From a virus: a stretch of DNA of 28,602 nucleotides. Each line of letters opens with the position of its first letter. The first letter of the stretch is position 1. This document shows, piece by piece, positions 8,963 to 15,832 of the stretch. Under the pieces are notes generated by a model that was not told the origin of the DNA, searched no databases, and saw only the letters and a list, made by a program, of their open reading frames with translations. The stretch lies in IMG/VR virus record IMGVR_UViG_3300042894_004804, positions 1 to 28,602 of that record; one strand, given 5' to 3'. The position numbers and the translations under genes are program-made.

Positions 8963-9622
8963 ATGTCAAAAGAACCAGAATTTTTATTAGCATTGGATGT
9001 GTCAACAAGTTGCATAGGTATTGCGTTATTCCAAGATATGGGTGACCATGGTGAATTAAAATTATTACACCATGTATCACCAAAAGTTAAACCACAACCA
9101 CAAAGTAAGATGGAAGAATTGTTCCGTAAGGTTGAAATATTTGAACAAGAATTTTTAGCTAATTATAGTGACTTTGGTATTACTAAAGTTGTTATTGAAG
9201 AACCATTATTACAATCAAATAATGTGTATACTATTGCAACTCTTTTACGTTTTAATGGTATGATATCAAAATCTGTTTACGATACAGTTGGTGTTGTTCC
9301 AGATTTTATTTCATCATATGATGCACGTAAATATGCATTCCCAGAATTAATGGCAATTAGAAAATTTAAAAAAGATGGTACACCATTAACTGAAAAAGTC
9401 ATTGCTAAAAATACACCAGTATTATTTGGTGATTATTCTTTTGATGTTGATAAGAAATATGTGTTATGGGAAAAGGTTGCTGAATTAGAACCACAAGTAG
9501 CTTGGTTTTACGATAAGAAAAACAAACTCAAAAAAGAAACATTTGATACTTCTGATGCGTATGTAGCTGGTATTGGATATATGCAAAAAAATGAGTTATG
9601 GAAAGTGAAACAAATAAATTAA
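8963..9622 (+). CDS. RuvC-like Holliday junction resolvase (RNase H fold)
   Basis: This 219-aa protein begins with a first RNase H-fold strand, LALDVSTSCIGIALF (catalytic Asp12). A second acidic strand, KVVIEEPL, follows (Glu79/80), and a C-terminal DTSDAYVAG (Asp195, Asp198) completes the acidic cluster. This order and spacing fit RuvC-type resolvases, which bind and cut four-way DNA junctions with divalent metal. In phages they resolve branched concatemers during recombination or before packaging. The length is somewhat above bacterial RuvC (about 170 aa). The start is the first ATG after a palindrome, with an A-rich leader. No TAnnTTTG promoter is visible directly upstream. Confidence 0.8.
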   Translation: MSKEPEFLLALDVSTSCIGIALFQDMGDHGELKLLHHVSPKVKPQPQSKMEELFRKVEIFEQEFLANYSDFGITKVVIEEPLLQSNNVYTIATLLRFNGMISKSVYDTVGVVPDFISSYDARKYAFPELMAIRKFKKDGTPLTEKVIAKNTPVLFGDYSFDVDKKYVLWEKVAELEPQVAWFYDKKNKLKKETFDTSDAYVAGIGYMQKNELWKVKQIN

Positions 9623-9849
9623 TTGATAATACAATTGATGAAGATTTGATTATTGTCAAATCAGTTGTTGATTTTCACATTACATATTTTGAGTTAAATT
9701 ACACATTAGAATTAAGGAATCAAACAATACTAGATATTTTTGATATGGTTAGAAAGAAATACATTGCAACCAATAATTCAAAGTATTATTCAGACAAACG
9801 TACAACCATAAATTTATTGGTTAAATCTTTTATTTTAAAAAAATTCTAA
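9598..9849 (+). CDS. Small hypothetical protein overlapping the resolvase end
   Basis: This 83-aa product has no recognised family. Its ATG lies 25 bases inside the resolvase gene in another frame, indicating translational coupling. The protein is charged, with alternating Ile/Leu/Phe and Lys/Asn, probably helical at its C-terminus (TTINLLVKSFILKKF). No signal peptide or membrane segment is seen. It precedes the primase promoter. Confidence 0.5.
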   Translation: MESETNKLIDNTIDEDLIIVKSVVDFHITYFELNYTLELRNQTILDIFDMVRKKYIATNNSKYYSDKRTTINLLVKSFILKKF

Positions 9850-9856
9850 TAAAAAG

Positions 9857-9887
9857 TTGTAAAATCAATAATAAATTAGTAATTTTG
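9857..9887 (+). promoter_or_regulatory. Bacteroidetes-type promoter for primase
   Basis: TTG at 9857-9859 and TAATTTTG at 9880-9887 are separated by exactly 20 bases, fitting the Bacteroidetes consensus with TAnnTTTG at -7. The primase ATG at 9892 is only 4 bases beyond the box, so the mRNA may be leaderless or nearly so. Confidence 0.8.
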
Positions 9888-9891
9888 CGGT

Positions 9892-10848
9892 ATGTCAGTA
9901 TTATTAGTAGATATACTCGAAGGTTTTCTAGGTGAAAACAGAAAACACAATGAAGATACTGGACAAATCTCTTTTGATTGTCCAGCGTGTTCGTATGAGA
10001 AAAATATGTTCGAAGGTGATGGTAAAGGTAACTTAGAAATAAACTATAATAGAAGTGTTTTTCACTGTTGGTCTTGTGGTGAGGTAAACAACATGCAAGG
10101 GCCAGTTACCAAACTAATCAAAAAATACGGTTCACAAAAAAATTTACGTGATTACTTACTATTAAAACCAGATGCTGACACCATGGTTGGTAAAGAACGT
10201 AAAGAAGTTATTGTTGAATTACCAGAAAGTTATAAAAAGTTATCCGAATCCACATCCAAAAATTTTAAGTATGATATGGCCATGACATATCTAAGAGAAC
10301 GTGGTATTACAGATGATATAATCAAAGAATTTGATATAGGTTATACTATCAAGGGTAAACATTTTAATAGAATTATTATCCCATCTTATGATAGTGAAGG
10401 TAAATTAAATTATTTTATCGCTAGATGGTTTGCAAAAGAGAAAACCAAATTAAAATATTTAAATCCAGATGTTGAAAAACAAGAAATAATTTTCAATGAG
10501 TCTAAAATTAATTGGGATGCTACAATATATCTTGTTGAAGGTGTTACTGACCATATAGTAGTACCGAATTCAATACCAATGTTAGGTAAATACATATCAC
10601 CAATCTTGTTAGAAATGATTTATGATAAATCATCATCTAATATTGTGGTGTTATTAGATGATGATGCACTAAAAGATGCGATACACTTATACAAACAATT
10701 AAATTTTGGTGATTTATACGATAGAATTAGAATATGTATCCCACCAGAAGGGTATGATGTTAGTTTAATAAATCAAGTATATGGGTCAAAAGGTGTTATT
10801 AAATTGCTTAGAACAACAAGAAAGTTAAAATATGATGAGTTAAATTAA
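9892..10848 (+). CDS. dnaG: DnaG-like DNA primase with a replaced C-terminus
   Basis: The 318-aa protein has an N-terminal zinc-binding domain (C30-x2-C33 ... H58-C59-x2-C62) and a Toprim catalytic core (VEGVTD with Glu216, and DDD at 256-258). It would make RNA primers for phage replication. It lacks the helicase-interaction domain of bacterial DnaG, as expected for compact phage primases. From about codon 284 (PEGYD onward) the 3' end has a diverged twin at 11451-11557, beyond an inserted HNH gene. The last 34 residues therefore probably arrived with that endonuclease. The gene ends 9 bases inside the convergent HNH gene. A host-type promoter lies immediately upstream. Confidence 0.88.
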   Translation: MSVLLVDILEGFLGENRKHNEDTGQISFDCPACSYEKNMFEGDGKGNLEINYNRSVFHCWSCGEVNNMQGPVTKLIKKYGSQKNLRDYLLLKPDADTMVGKERKEVIVELPESYKKLSESTSKNFKYDMAMTYLRERGITDDIIKEFDIGYTIKGKHFNRIIIPSYDSEGKLNYFIARWFAKEKTKLKYLNPDVEKQEIIFNESKINWDATIYLVEGVTDHIVVPNSIPMLGKYISPILLEMIYDKSSSNIVVLLDDDALKDAIHLYKQLNFGDLYDRIRICIPPEGYDVSLINQVYGSKGVIKLLRTTRKLKYDELN

Positions 10849-11409
10849 GTTATCCTTTTTAATATCTCTATTTATTTTACTACACAATGGTTGAAGATTC
10901 GTATAGTGATTCAATCTAATCACATCTTCTTCAGTTATAGCTGAAGATATTGGTATAATATGGTCTATATCCCAACCATGGTTTAATTCACCATTATATT
11001 TACCTTTATTACCCCAATCCATCCATGTTTCAAACTTTGATTCTAGATATGACTTGAATTCATTAAATGAGCAACCAAGTATGGTAATAGTTTTTGAGTT
11101 TTTATCGAACCCTTGTCTTTTTATTGAAACACCAATTAAGTTTCTAATGTTTTTAATCATTTTAAATAATGGGTCAATCTCCATTCTATTTTTTTCGTAT
11201 TCTCTTTTATATGTATTAATTTTCTCTTTATTATTTAATGCGTATATTTTTTGGTTTTCATTAATTTTTTCTTTATTTTTATCTCGATATTTTTTATTAT
11301 TAATTTTTTTATTTTTATTTTCTTTATTTTGTAAAATTAATTTTTCTTTATTATTTTCATAACGTTTTTTGTTATGTGCTTTTTTATCTTCTGGGTTCTT
11401 ATAAGGCAT
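10840..11409 (-). CDS. HNH homing endonuclease inserted at the primase 3' end
   Basis: The 189-aa protein has a Lys/Asn-rich N-terminal half with repeated NKEK-type units (about residues 13-75), common in DNA-contacting arms of phage HNH proteins. A C-terminal HNH nuclease follows: GWDIDHIIP (Asp149, His150), then HYTNLQPLC and KINRDIKK with Asn171 and Asn180. ILGCSFNEFKSYLE before it is typical of the same family. It is on the minus strand and its stop lies inside the last codons of the primase. The displaced primase end lies just upstream of its start. A TATTTATA box (11423-11430, minus strand) precedes it. It probably cuts primase alleles without the insert. Confidence 0.88.
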   Translation of the reverse strand: MPYKNPEDKKAHNKKRYENNKEKLILQNKENKNKKINNKKYRDKNKEKINENQKIYALNNKEKINTYKREYEKNRMEIDPLFKMIKNIRNLIGVSIKRQGFDKNSKTITILGCSFNEFKSYLESKFETWMDWGNKGKYNGELNHGWDIDHIIPISSAITEEDVIRLNHYTNLQPLCSKINRDIKKDNLI

Positions 11410-11422
11410 TTATATGTTTTAA

Positions 11423-11431
11423 TATAAATAC
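11423..11431 (-). promoter_or_regulatory. TATTTATA-type box upstream of the HNH gene
   Basis: On the minus strand this reads GTATTTATA followed by TTAAAACATA, ending 13 bases before the HNH ATG. The right flank is nearly identical to that of the + strand box at 25834. The box keeps its orientation relative to the gene, which supports function. Confidence 0.45.
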
Positions 11432-11450
11432 ATATAATTTACTTAAAAGT

Positions 11451-11557
11451 CACCAGAAGGTTATGACCCATCTAAATTGTTTGAACAATATGGGTCTAAG
11501 GGTGTAGTTGCTTTACTTAGAACATCCAGAAAATTAAATTATAATGAATATAGTTAA
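11451..11557 (+). pseudogene. Displaced original 3' end of the primase gene
   Basis: In frame, this segment encodes PEGYDPSKLFEQYGSKGV and then LLRTSRKLNYNEYS before a stop. It aligns without gaps to the last 34 residues of the primase (21 of 34 identical). Both copies are exactly 107 bases from CACCAGAAGG to the stop. It has no start codon and no upstream coding sequence, so it is a relic cut off by insertion of the HNH cassette. Its stop overlaps the end of the convergent minus-strand gene, probably the arrangement the primase had before insertion. Confidence 0.85.
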
Positions 11558-12720
11558 TTCAACGGTTCAATAGATATAACATCAACACCTCTACCTTTAT
11601 TTTTAAGGGTTATTTCTTTTTCATTAGGATATAATGCATTATTATCCATAGTAGTTTTTATATCCACCAAAGATTTTTTAGCATCTACAGTCGCCAAGAA
11701 GTATTTTTTACCTTTTAAAAAGCTGTGTGTTCTTAATAGATTATTTTTATCCATTGAATAATGATAACCTAAGAATGTTGTATCGATATCTTCTATTGAA
11801 TCAGCAACAAGTATTCTGTATAATCTAATCACATCTGGTAATTTAGCCATAAAAGTAACCTTATCGGATTTCTTAGCTTTCTTTGGTTCAAAAAAATCCA
11901 TATCATCATAATCAAAATCATCATAATACTCAGTTAATGAAGGTTCTTCAAATTCTTGTTTTTGTGGAACAACACTTGGTTCAGTTCTATCGATTGGTTT
12001 ACTTATAATTGGATTTTCAGCTTGTGATTTAGGAACTAAAACCTTATCAACAATCACATAATTATCATCATCAATTAGACCTACCCTTGTGTAATCAAAA
12101 CCTTTTAATATAGCTATTTTTTGTTTAGGGTAAGAATTAGTTACTATTGTTGTTGATGCTTGTCCAACCACTTCAGTAAACAACGCTGGTATTGCTGCAT
12201 TAGGTGCCATTTTAGCGTGTAAATTATAACAAGCTATTTCACCCTTAGCACCAAAATCATGATTACCTAATATATGAGCAATGTAATCATGAACACTTCT
12301 AAATACAATATTATCTTTAACACTTAATATAGGGTGTTCAGAATAATCCATACTAATTTTAAGTATACCAGTTTCATTGAATGAATTTTTCATCTCACTT
12401 TGAGTATTATACTCATCACCAAGTTCTGCTAATTTAACTTTATAAAGTTTACCATTTATTTCAATAGAACCAACTTTATTCTTATCTGAAGTTATGAAGA
12501 TTAAATTAACCTTTGATAAGATTCTATTAAATAATGTATAATTAGATTGATTAAGAGCATTCCAAGCGTTTACAACACTAGCATCGAAGTCTGGTGCTTC
12601 AGCATAAGCCTTAGCTACCAATTGAATATATAAATCCCAATCTTTAAGCATTAATTTCTCTTTCAATAACGCTTCGTTTAATTTTTGTTTTATAAAATTT
12701 TTCATATTACTATTTACCAT
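11554..12720 (-). CDS. ADP-ribosyltransferase-like protein with putative capsid-targeting peptide (Alt-like)
   Basis: The C-terminal hundred residues of this 388-aa protein show an R-S-E ADP-ribosyltransferase plan: LYRIL (Arg302), GYHYS (Ser322) and YPNEKEITL (Glu367-x-Glu369). Such enzymes move ADP-ribose from NAD to arginine in target proteins. Residues 140-200 form a second domain, with HDYIAH (144-149), GE (160-161), His168 and Glu183, whose function I do not recognise. An acidic linker (about 255-280) joins them. The N-terminus, best read from Met6, is MKNFIKQKLNE followed by A. This resembles the T4 internal-protein capsid-targeting peptide cut after x-x-E by prohead protease. Like T4 Alt, it may be packaged and injected to modify host proteins such as RNA polymerase. 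A TATTTATC box precedes it. The target is unknown. Confidence 0.7.
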   Translation of the reverse strand: MVNSNMKNFIKQKLNEALLKEKLMLKDWDLYIQLVAKAYAEAPDFDASVVNAWNALNQSNYTLFNRILSKVNLIFITSDKNKVGSIEINGKLYKVKLAELGDEYNTQSEMKNSFNETGILKISMDYSEHPILSVKDNIVFRSVHDYIAHILGNHDFGAKGEIACYNLHAKMAPNAAIPALFTEVVGQASTTIVTNSYPKQKIAILKGFDYTRVGLIDDDNYVIVDKVLVPKSQAENPIISKPIDRTEPSVVPQKQEFEEPSLTEYYDDFDYDDMDFFEPKKAKKSDKVTFMAKLPDVIRLYRILVADSIEDIDTTFLGYHYSMDKNNLLRTHSFLKGKKYFLATVDAKKSLVDIKTTMDNNALYPNEKEITLKNKGRGVDVISIEPLN

Positions 12721-12733
12721 ATAATATTTTATA

Positions 12734-12742
12734 GATAAATAC
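12734..12742 (-). promoter_or_regulatory. TATTTATA-like box upstream of the ADP-ribosyltransferase gene
   Basis: On the minus strand this reads GTATTTATC followed by TATAAAA, one mismatch from the TATTTATA core. It lies 13 bases before the ATG at 12720. It overlaps no coding sequence and shares the gap with the divergent host-type promoter at 12743-12773. Confidence 0.35.
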
Positions 12743-12773
12743 TTGCATGTAAGTTAAAAAAATGGTATATTTG
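12743..12773 (+). promoter_or_regulatory. Bacteroidetes-type promoter for the recombination operon
   Basis: TTG at 12743-12745 and TATATTTG at 12766-12773 are separated by exactly 20 bases. A run of twelve A residues (12778-12789) follows just before the ATG at 12792, the A-rich initiation context typical of Bacteroidetes. It probably drives genes from 12792 to 18194. Confidence 0.8.
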
Positions 12774-12791
12774 TAATAAAAAAAAAAAATA

Positions 12792-13574
12792 ATGAGTAAA
12801 GCGAAATTATGGGTTGGTCCAGTTTACCTTGAACCAATAGAACATAAATATCATCATAGGGAAACTGGTAAAACATATAAGTCGGTAACTACGACACTTT
12901 CATCCATTGAACCTCATTTTGATTCTGAATCTGTTTCATTGGCAATATTTAATCAATTAGATAACGCAAAACAAGAACGTTACGTTGGTTTGTCACAACA
13001 AGAAATACTTGATTTTTGGCAAAAATTAAATGATGATGCTAATATATATGGGTCAAAAGTCCATGATATAGTTGAGCGTTATTTATTAGCTAATAAATGG
13101 TATTTTCCAGATGAGTCAGAAGATGGGTTATTTGAACAAAAAGTTATTGAAGGTTATGAAGCATTGAAGATTAATGAAGGTATTGCTATGTGGCCAGAAA
13201 GAATCCTTTTTTCTGAAGAATATGAGTTAGCTGGTATGTCGGATTTAATAATAGATATAGACCCAATTTTCTTTGATGTATGGGATTGGAAAACAAATAG
13301 AGTATTTAACTTCTTCAATGAATTTGGTTATCAGACACTTTTTAAACCATTTGACCACTTACAAGCATGTCAATGGTCAATTTATACATTACAGTTATCT
13401 GTGTACGCTTATATGTACGAATTAGAGCACCCAAATCGTAAATGTCGTCAAATATGTGTTGGTTATTGGGATAAAGAGAAAATGTCATTCGAAAAGATTC
13501 AAATAATGTATTTAAAACACGAAGCTAAAAAACTTATTGAAATGCACCACTATAACATAATGAAAAACGCTTAA
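12792..13574 (+). CDS. RecB/Cas4-like PD-(D/E)XK exonuclease
   Basis: This 260-aa protein carries the motifs of the RecB-type nuclease superfamily in order. YGSKVHDIVERYLL (His91) is first, then ELAGMSDLIID (Asp151), DVWDWKTNR (Asp165-x-Lys167), and a late QLSVYAYMYE helix (Gln201, Tyr205). These residues bind metal and catalyse phosphodiester hydrolysis. In phages, members act in recombination or replication-end processing. It opens an operon with the gp47- and gp46-like genes, which fits a role in DNA end processing. There is no iron-sulphur cysteine cluster visible, so it is closer to phage PDDEXK exonucleases than to Cas4. The start follows a host-type promoter and an A-run. Confidence 0.8.
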   Translation: MSKAKLWVGPVYLEPIEHKYHHRETGKTYKSVTTTLSSIEPHFDSESVSLAIFNQLDNAKQERYVGLSQQEILDFWQKLNDDANIYGSKVHDIVERYLLANKWYFPDESEDGLFEQKVIEGYEALKINEGIAMWPERILFSEEYELAGMSDLIIDIDPIFFDVWDWKTNRVFNFFNEFGYQTLFKPFDHLQACQWSIYTLQLSVYAYMYELEHPNRKCRQICVGYWDKEKMSFEKIQIMYLKHEAKKLIEMHHYNIMKNA

Positions 13575-13575
13575 T

Positions 13576-13911
13576 ATGTTCAAAACTGGTAAAGACTTAA
13601 AATTAGGTGATACAATTTATTACGTTGATGATAAAAATTTTACTATAGTAGAGTTAATGATTGAAGGTCTTGAATTAAGTATGGGTAGTTGTGAATACCG
13701 TGAAATAAAAAGTGAATGGAATGGTATTCGATTAAGTTTCGGTAAACAATGGGAGAAAAAACCAGAAATTATTAATGATGGAAATAAATCTGTTGGTTTT
13801 GGAATTTTTATTTATATAGAAGATGCTATTTTTTCTTTAAATGAATATATTAATAAAGAAGTTGAAAAACTTAATGGACAAATAAAAAGATTAAACGGAT
13901 ATAAAAAATAA
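13576..13911 (+). CDS. Hypothetical protein in the recombination operon
   Basis: This 111-aa protein starts one base after the exonuclease stop. LKLGDTIYYVDD near the N-terminus looks like a small beta-barrel opening, and the C-terminus (EYINKEVEKLNGQIKRLNGYKK) is probably a short coiled coil. No membrane segment or catalytic motif is seen. Its position between two nucleases suggests an accessory role, but no function can be assigned from the sequence. Confidence 0.6.
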   Translation: MFKTGKDLKLGDTIYYVDDKNFTIVELMIEGLELSMGSCEYREIKSEWNGIRLSFGKQWEKKPEIINDGNKSVGFGIFIYIEDAIFSLNEYINKEVEKLNGQIKRLNGYKK

Positions 13912-13917
13912 TTATAA

Positions 13918-14730
13918 ATGGTAAAGAAAATTATACACATGGCTGATATTCATATCAGAACAATGAGACTACATAATGAGTATAAAGAGGTTTTTAGAAA
14001 CCTATATAAAGACATTATCGAGTTGGTTGAAGGATATGAAAAGGATGAAGTTAGAATACTTGTTGCTGGTGACTTGGTTCATCAAAAGATTGTTATATCA
14101 AATGAACAACTTATGTTAGGGACATGGTTTCTAAGAAAATTGGAAGAGATAGCACCAGTTATAGTTATCGCTGGTAACCATGATTTATTAGAGAATAATA
14201 AAGACCGTATGGATAGTATCACACCAATGGTACAATTCTTACCAGATGCAAATATAAATTATTTCAAAGAGTCTAAATGTTATTTGGATGACAATATTGT
14301 TTGGTGTGTATATTCAATATTTGAAGATAATAGTAAACCAGATATTGAAAGTGCTAGAATTGAATTTGGTGATGATAAAACATACATTGGGTTGTTCCAT
14401 GCACCAATAATGAATGCTAAAACAGATATTGGTTATGATTTTGACCATGGTGCTGGTTTAGATATATTTGAAGGGTGTGATATTGTTATGTTAGGTGATA
14501 TACATAAAAGACAATCATTTATCCATAAAGGTATTCCAATTGCTTACCCATCAAGTCTTATTCAACAAGATTTTGGTGAAAACGTTACTAAGCATGGTTT
14601 TTTGTTTTGGGATATTGAATCAAAAACATTTACAGAACATGATGTTGATAATAGATTTCCTTATTATCAATTTAGAATAAAATCACTTGAAGATATTGAA
14701 AGTGGTTCTGAGAAAATTACTAATTTATGA
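13918..14730 (+). CDS. gp47/SbcD/Mre11-like recombination nuclease subunit
   Basis: This 270-aa protein has the metallophosphatase motifs of the Mre11/SbcD family. They are DIHIR (Asp10, His12), AGDLVHQ (Asp52), GNHD (87-89), His161 and GDIHKRQ (Asp194, His196). With the gp46-like ATPase encoded downstream it would form the Mre11-Rad50-type complex that resects DNA ends for recombination-dependent replication. It is shorter than T4 gp47 (about 339 aa) and ends soon after the phosphatase core, so it has little or no capping domain. An ATGA overlap joins it to a GIY-YIG-like gene. I found no displaced C-terminal fragment nearby, so the short end may be native. Confidence 0.88.
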   Translation: MVKKIIHMADIHIRTMRLHNEYKEVFRNLYKDIIELVEGYEKDEVRILVAGDLVHQKIVISNEQLMLGTWFLRKLEEIAPVIVIAGNHDLLENNKDRMDSITPMVQFLPDANINYFKESKCYLDDNIVWCVYSIFEDNSKPDIESARIEFGDDKTYIGLFHAPIMNAKTDIGYDFDHGAGLDIFEGCDIVMLGDIHKRQSFIHKGIPIAYPSSLIQQDFGENVTKHGFLFWDIESKTFTEHDVDNRFPYYQFRIKSLEDIESGSEKITNL

Positions 14731-15242
14731 TTATTACTTATTTAATGGAAGCCAATGGTTTATACAAGATTGGAAAAACGGATAATATAGATAGAAGATA
14801 CAAACAAATAAGAGCCAATAACCCGACACTTATTTTAATTGGTATTTCAGAAATACCAGAAATTGAATTACATAATAGGTATAGTAGACATAGGATATTA
14901 GCTGTTAATGAAAACTCTGGTAAAACAAGTAGAACCGAATGGTTTAGAATACCAGAGTTTGAATTAGAAGAATTAATTAACTTATTCACACCATACTTAA
15001 TAGAGGAAAGTGTTGAAAGTATAGACTATTCATTAGAGATAGATAATGGTTTAGAAATCATAAATGATATTGCTAAGGAACTTTTAGATAACTTCAACCA
15101 AAACTCAGCTATTGAATTTTTAGATTCTACATATAAAACATTAAAACCAAATCGATTAGAAAAATTACTTAGTCAGTATGAAAATGTTAAAAAATTAAAA
15201 ATGAAGATAAATGAAGTTAACAGAATTAAAAACGTACATTAA
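14727..15242 (+). CDS. GIY-YIG-like (T5orf172/MUG113-type) endonuclease
   Basis: The N-terminus of this 171-aa protein reads TYLMEANGLYKIGKT, then DRRYKQI and NNP. This is the T5orf172/MUG113 branch of the GIY-YIG fold, with Tyr13 and Arg23/24 as likely active-site residues. A conserved TEWF (glutamate before the aromatic pair) follows. The C-terminal half is helical and charged and may bind DNA. It starts within the gp47 stop (ATGA) and overlaps the next gene by 32 bases, so it is wedged between the gp47-like and gp46-like genes. It may be a free-standing homing or intron-type endonuclease, but no duplicated flanking exon is visible here. Confidence 0.7.
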   Translation: MIITYLMEANGLYKIGKTDNIDRRYKQIRANNPTLILIGISEIPEIELHNRYSRHRILAVNENSGKTSRTEWFRIPEFELEELINLFTPYLIEESVESIDYSLEIDNGLEIINDIAKELLDNFNQNSAIEFLDSTYKTLKPNRLEKLLSQYENVKKLKMKINEVNRIKNVH

Positions 15243-15450
15243 TAGCATTCCAGCTGATATGGATGACTTTATCATTGTAAATGGTGAGTTCGGATTAGCT
15301 AGAGATGGAAATACTTATGTTATGACAAATAACAAAGTTTTGACGGTATATGTGGATACCAACAACGGAGAAATTCAATTTCTTCACCAAACAGATAAAG
15401 ATGTTAAAGATTTAATATTAGGACTAGATGGAGATACCGAAGAACCTTAA
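15211..15450 (+). CDS. Small conserved-looking protein in the gp47-gp46 operon
   Basis: The product is 79 residues, acidic, with ELKTYINSIP at the start and QFLHQTDKDV near the end. No family is recognised. It overlaps the GIY-YIG gene upstream by 32 bases and the next gene downstream by 23 bases, each in different frames. That dense packing suggests coupled translation. Function is unknown. Placement suggests a role with the recombination nuclease. Confidence 0.6.
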   Translation: MKLTELKTYINSIPADMDDFIIVNGEFGLARDGNTYVMTNNKVLTVYVDTNNGEIQFLHQTDKDVKDLILGLDGDTEEP

Positions 15451-15832
15451 AGATGAGATTTGGGATTATTGTAGAGTCAATGATATCTCAAATATTGATG
15501 AATTTATAATAAAATTAATCAAACAAGGCTTTACTGCTGAAAAATTTGGTTCATCACCAATAGCTCAACCAAAAGATAAAATAATTGAGAAGATTGTAGA
15601 AGTACCAGTTGAAAAGATTGTGGAAGTTATAAAAGAAATTACAGTTGAAAAAGAAGTTTATATAACTGACGATTCACAAACAAAAGAACTATCTGAAAAG
15701 GTAACAAAACTTGAAGGGGAACGTGATTCTTATAAGAAAGATTCTGAACATTTTCAAAAAGAATGGAATAGTACGTTACAAAAGTTAGAATTAGAACGAA
15801 ACAAAAATAAAAGAGATTTTTATGGAGAATAA
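15428..15832 (+). CDS. Coiled-coil protein with a possible ribbon-helix-helix-like N-terminus
   Basis: The first 35 residues of this 134-aa protein (IPKNLKDEIWDYCR ... FIIKLIKQGF) have a helix-turn-helix-helix rhythm seen in small DNA-binding or dimerisation domains. Residues 47-80 contain heptad-like repeats of IVEVPVEKIVEVIKE, and residues 85-130 are a charged coiled coil. It overlaps both neighbours (23 and 11 bases), so it is probably co-translated with the gp46-like ATPase. A scaffold or partner role for that complex is possible but inferred. Confidence 0.6.
   Translation: MEIPKNLKDEIWDYCRVNDISNIDEFIIKLIKQGFTAEKFGSSPIAQPKDKIIEKIVEVPVEKIVEVIKEITVEKEVYITDDSQTKELSEKVTKLEGERDSYKKDSEHFQKEWNSTLQKLELERNKNKRDFYGE

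Noticed and set aside
11054-11362. 102-codon + strand frame with hydrophobic product
   Set aside because: It is antisense to the HNH gene; the Phe/Leu/Ser-rich product is the mirror of the Lys/Asn-rich arm.
13809-13816. TATTTATA inside the 111-aa gene
   Set aside because: It lies in coding sequence about 100 bases before any start and lacks the A-rich right flank. It is treated as background, as are 21147, 21294 and 21483.
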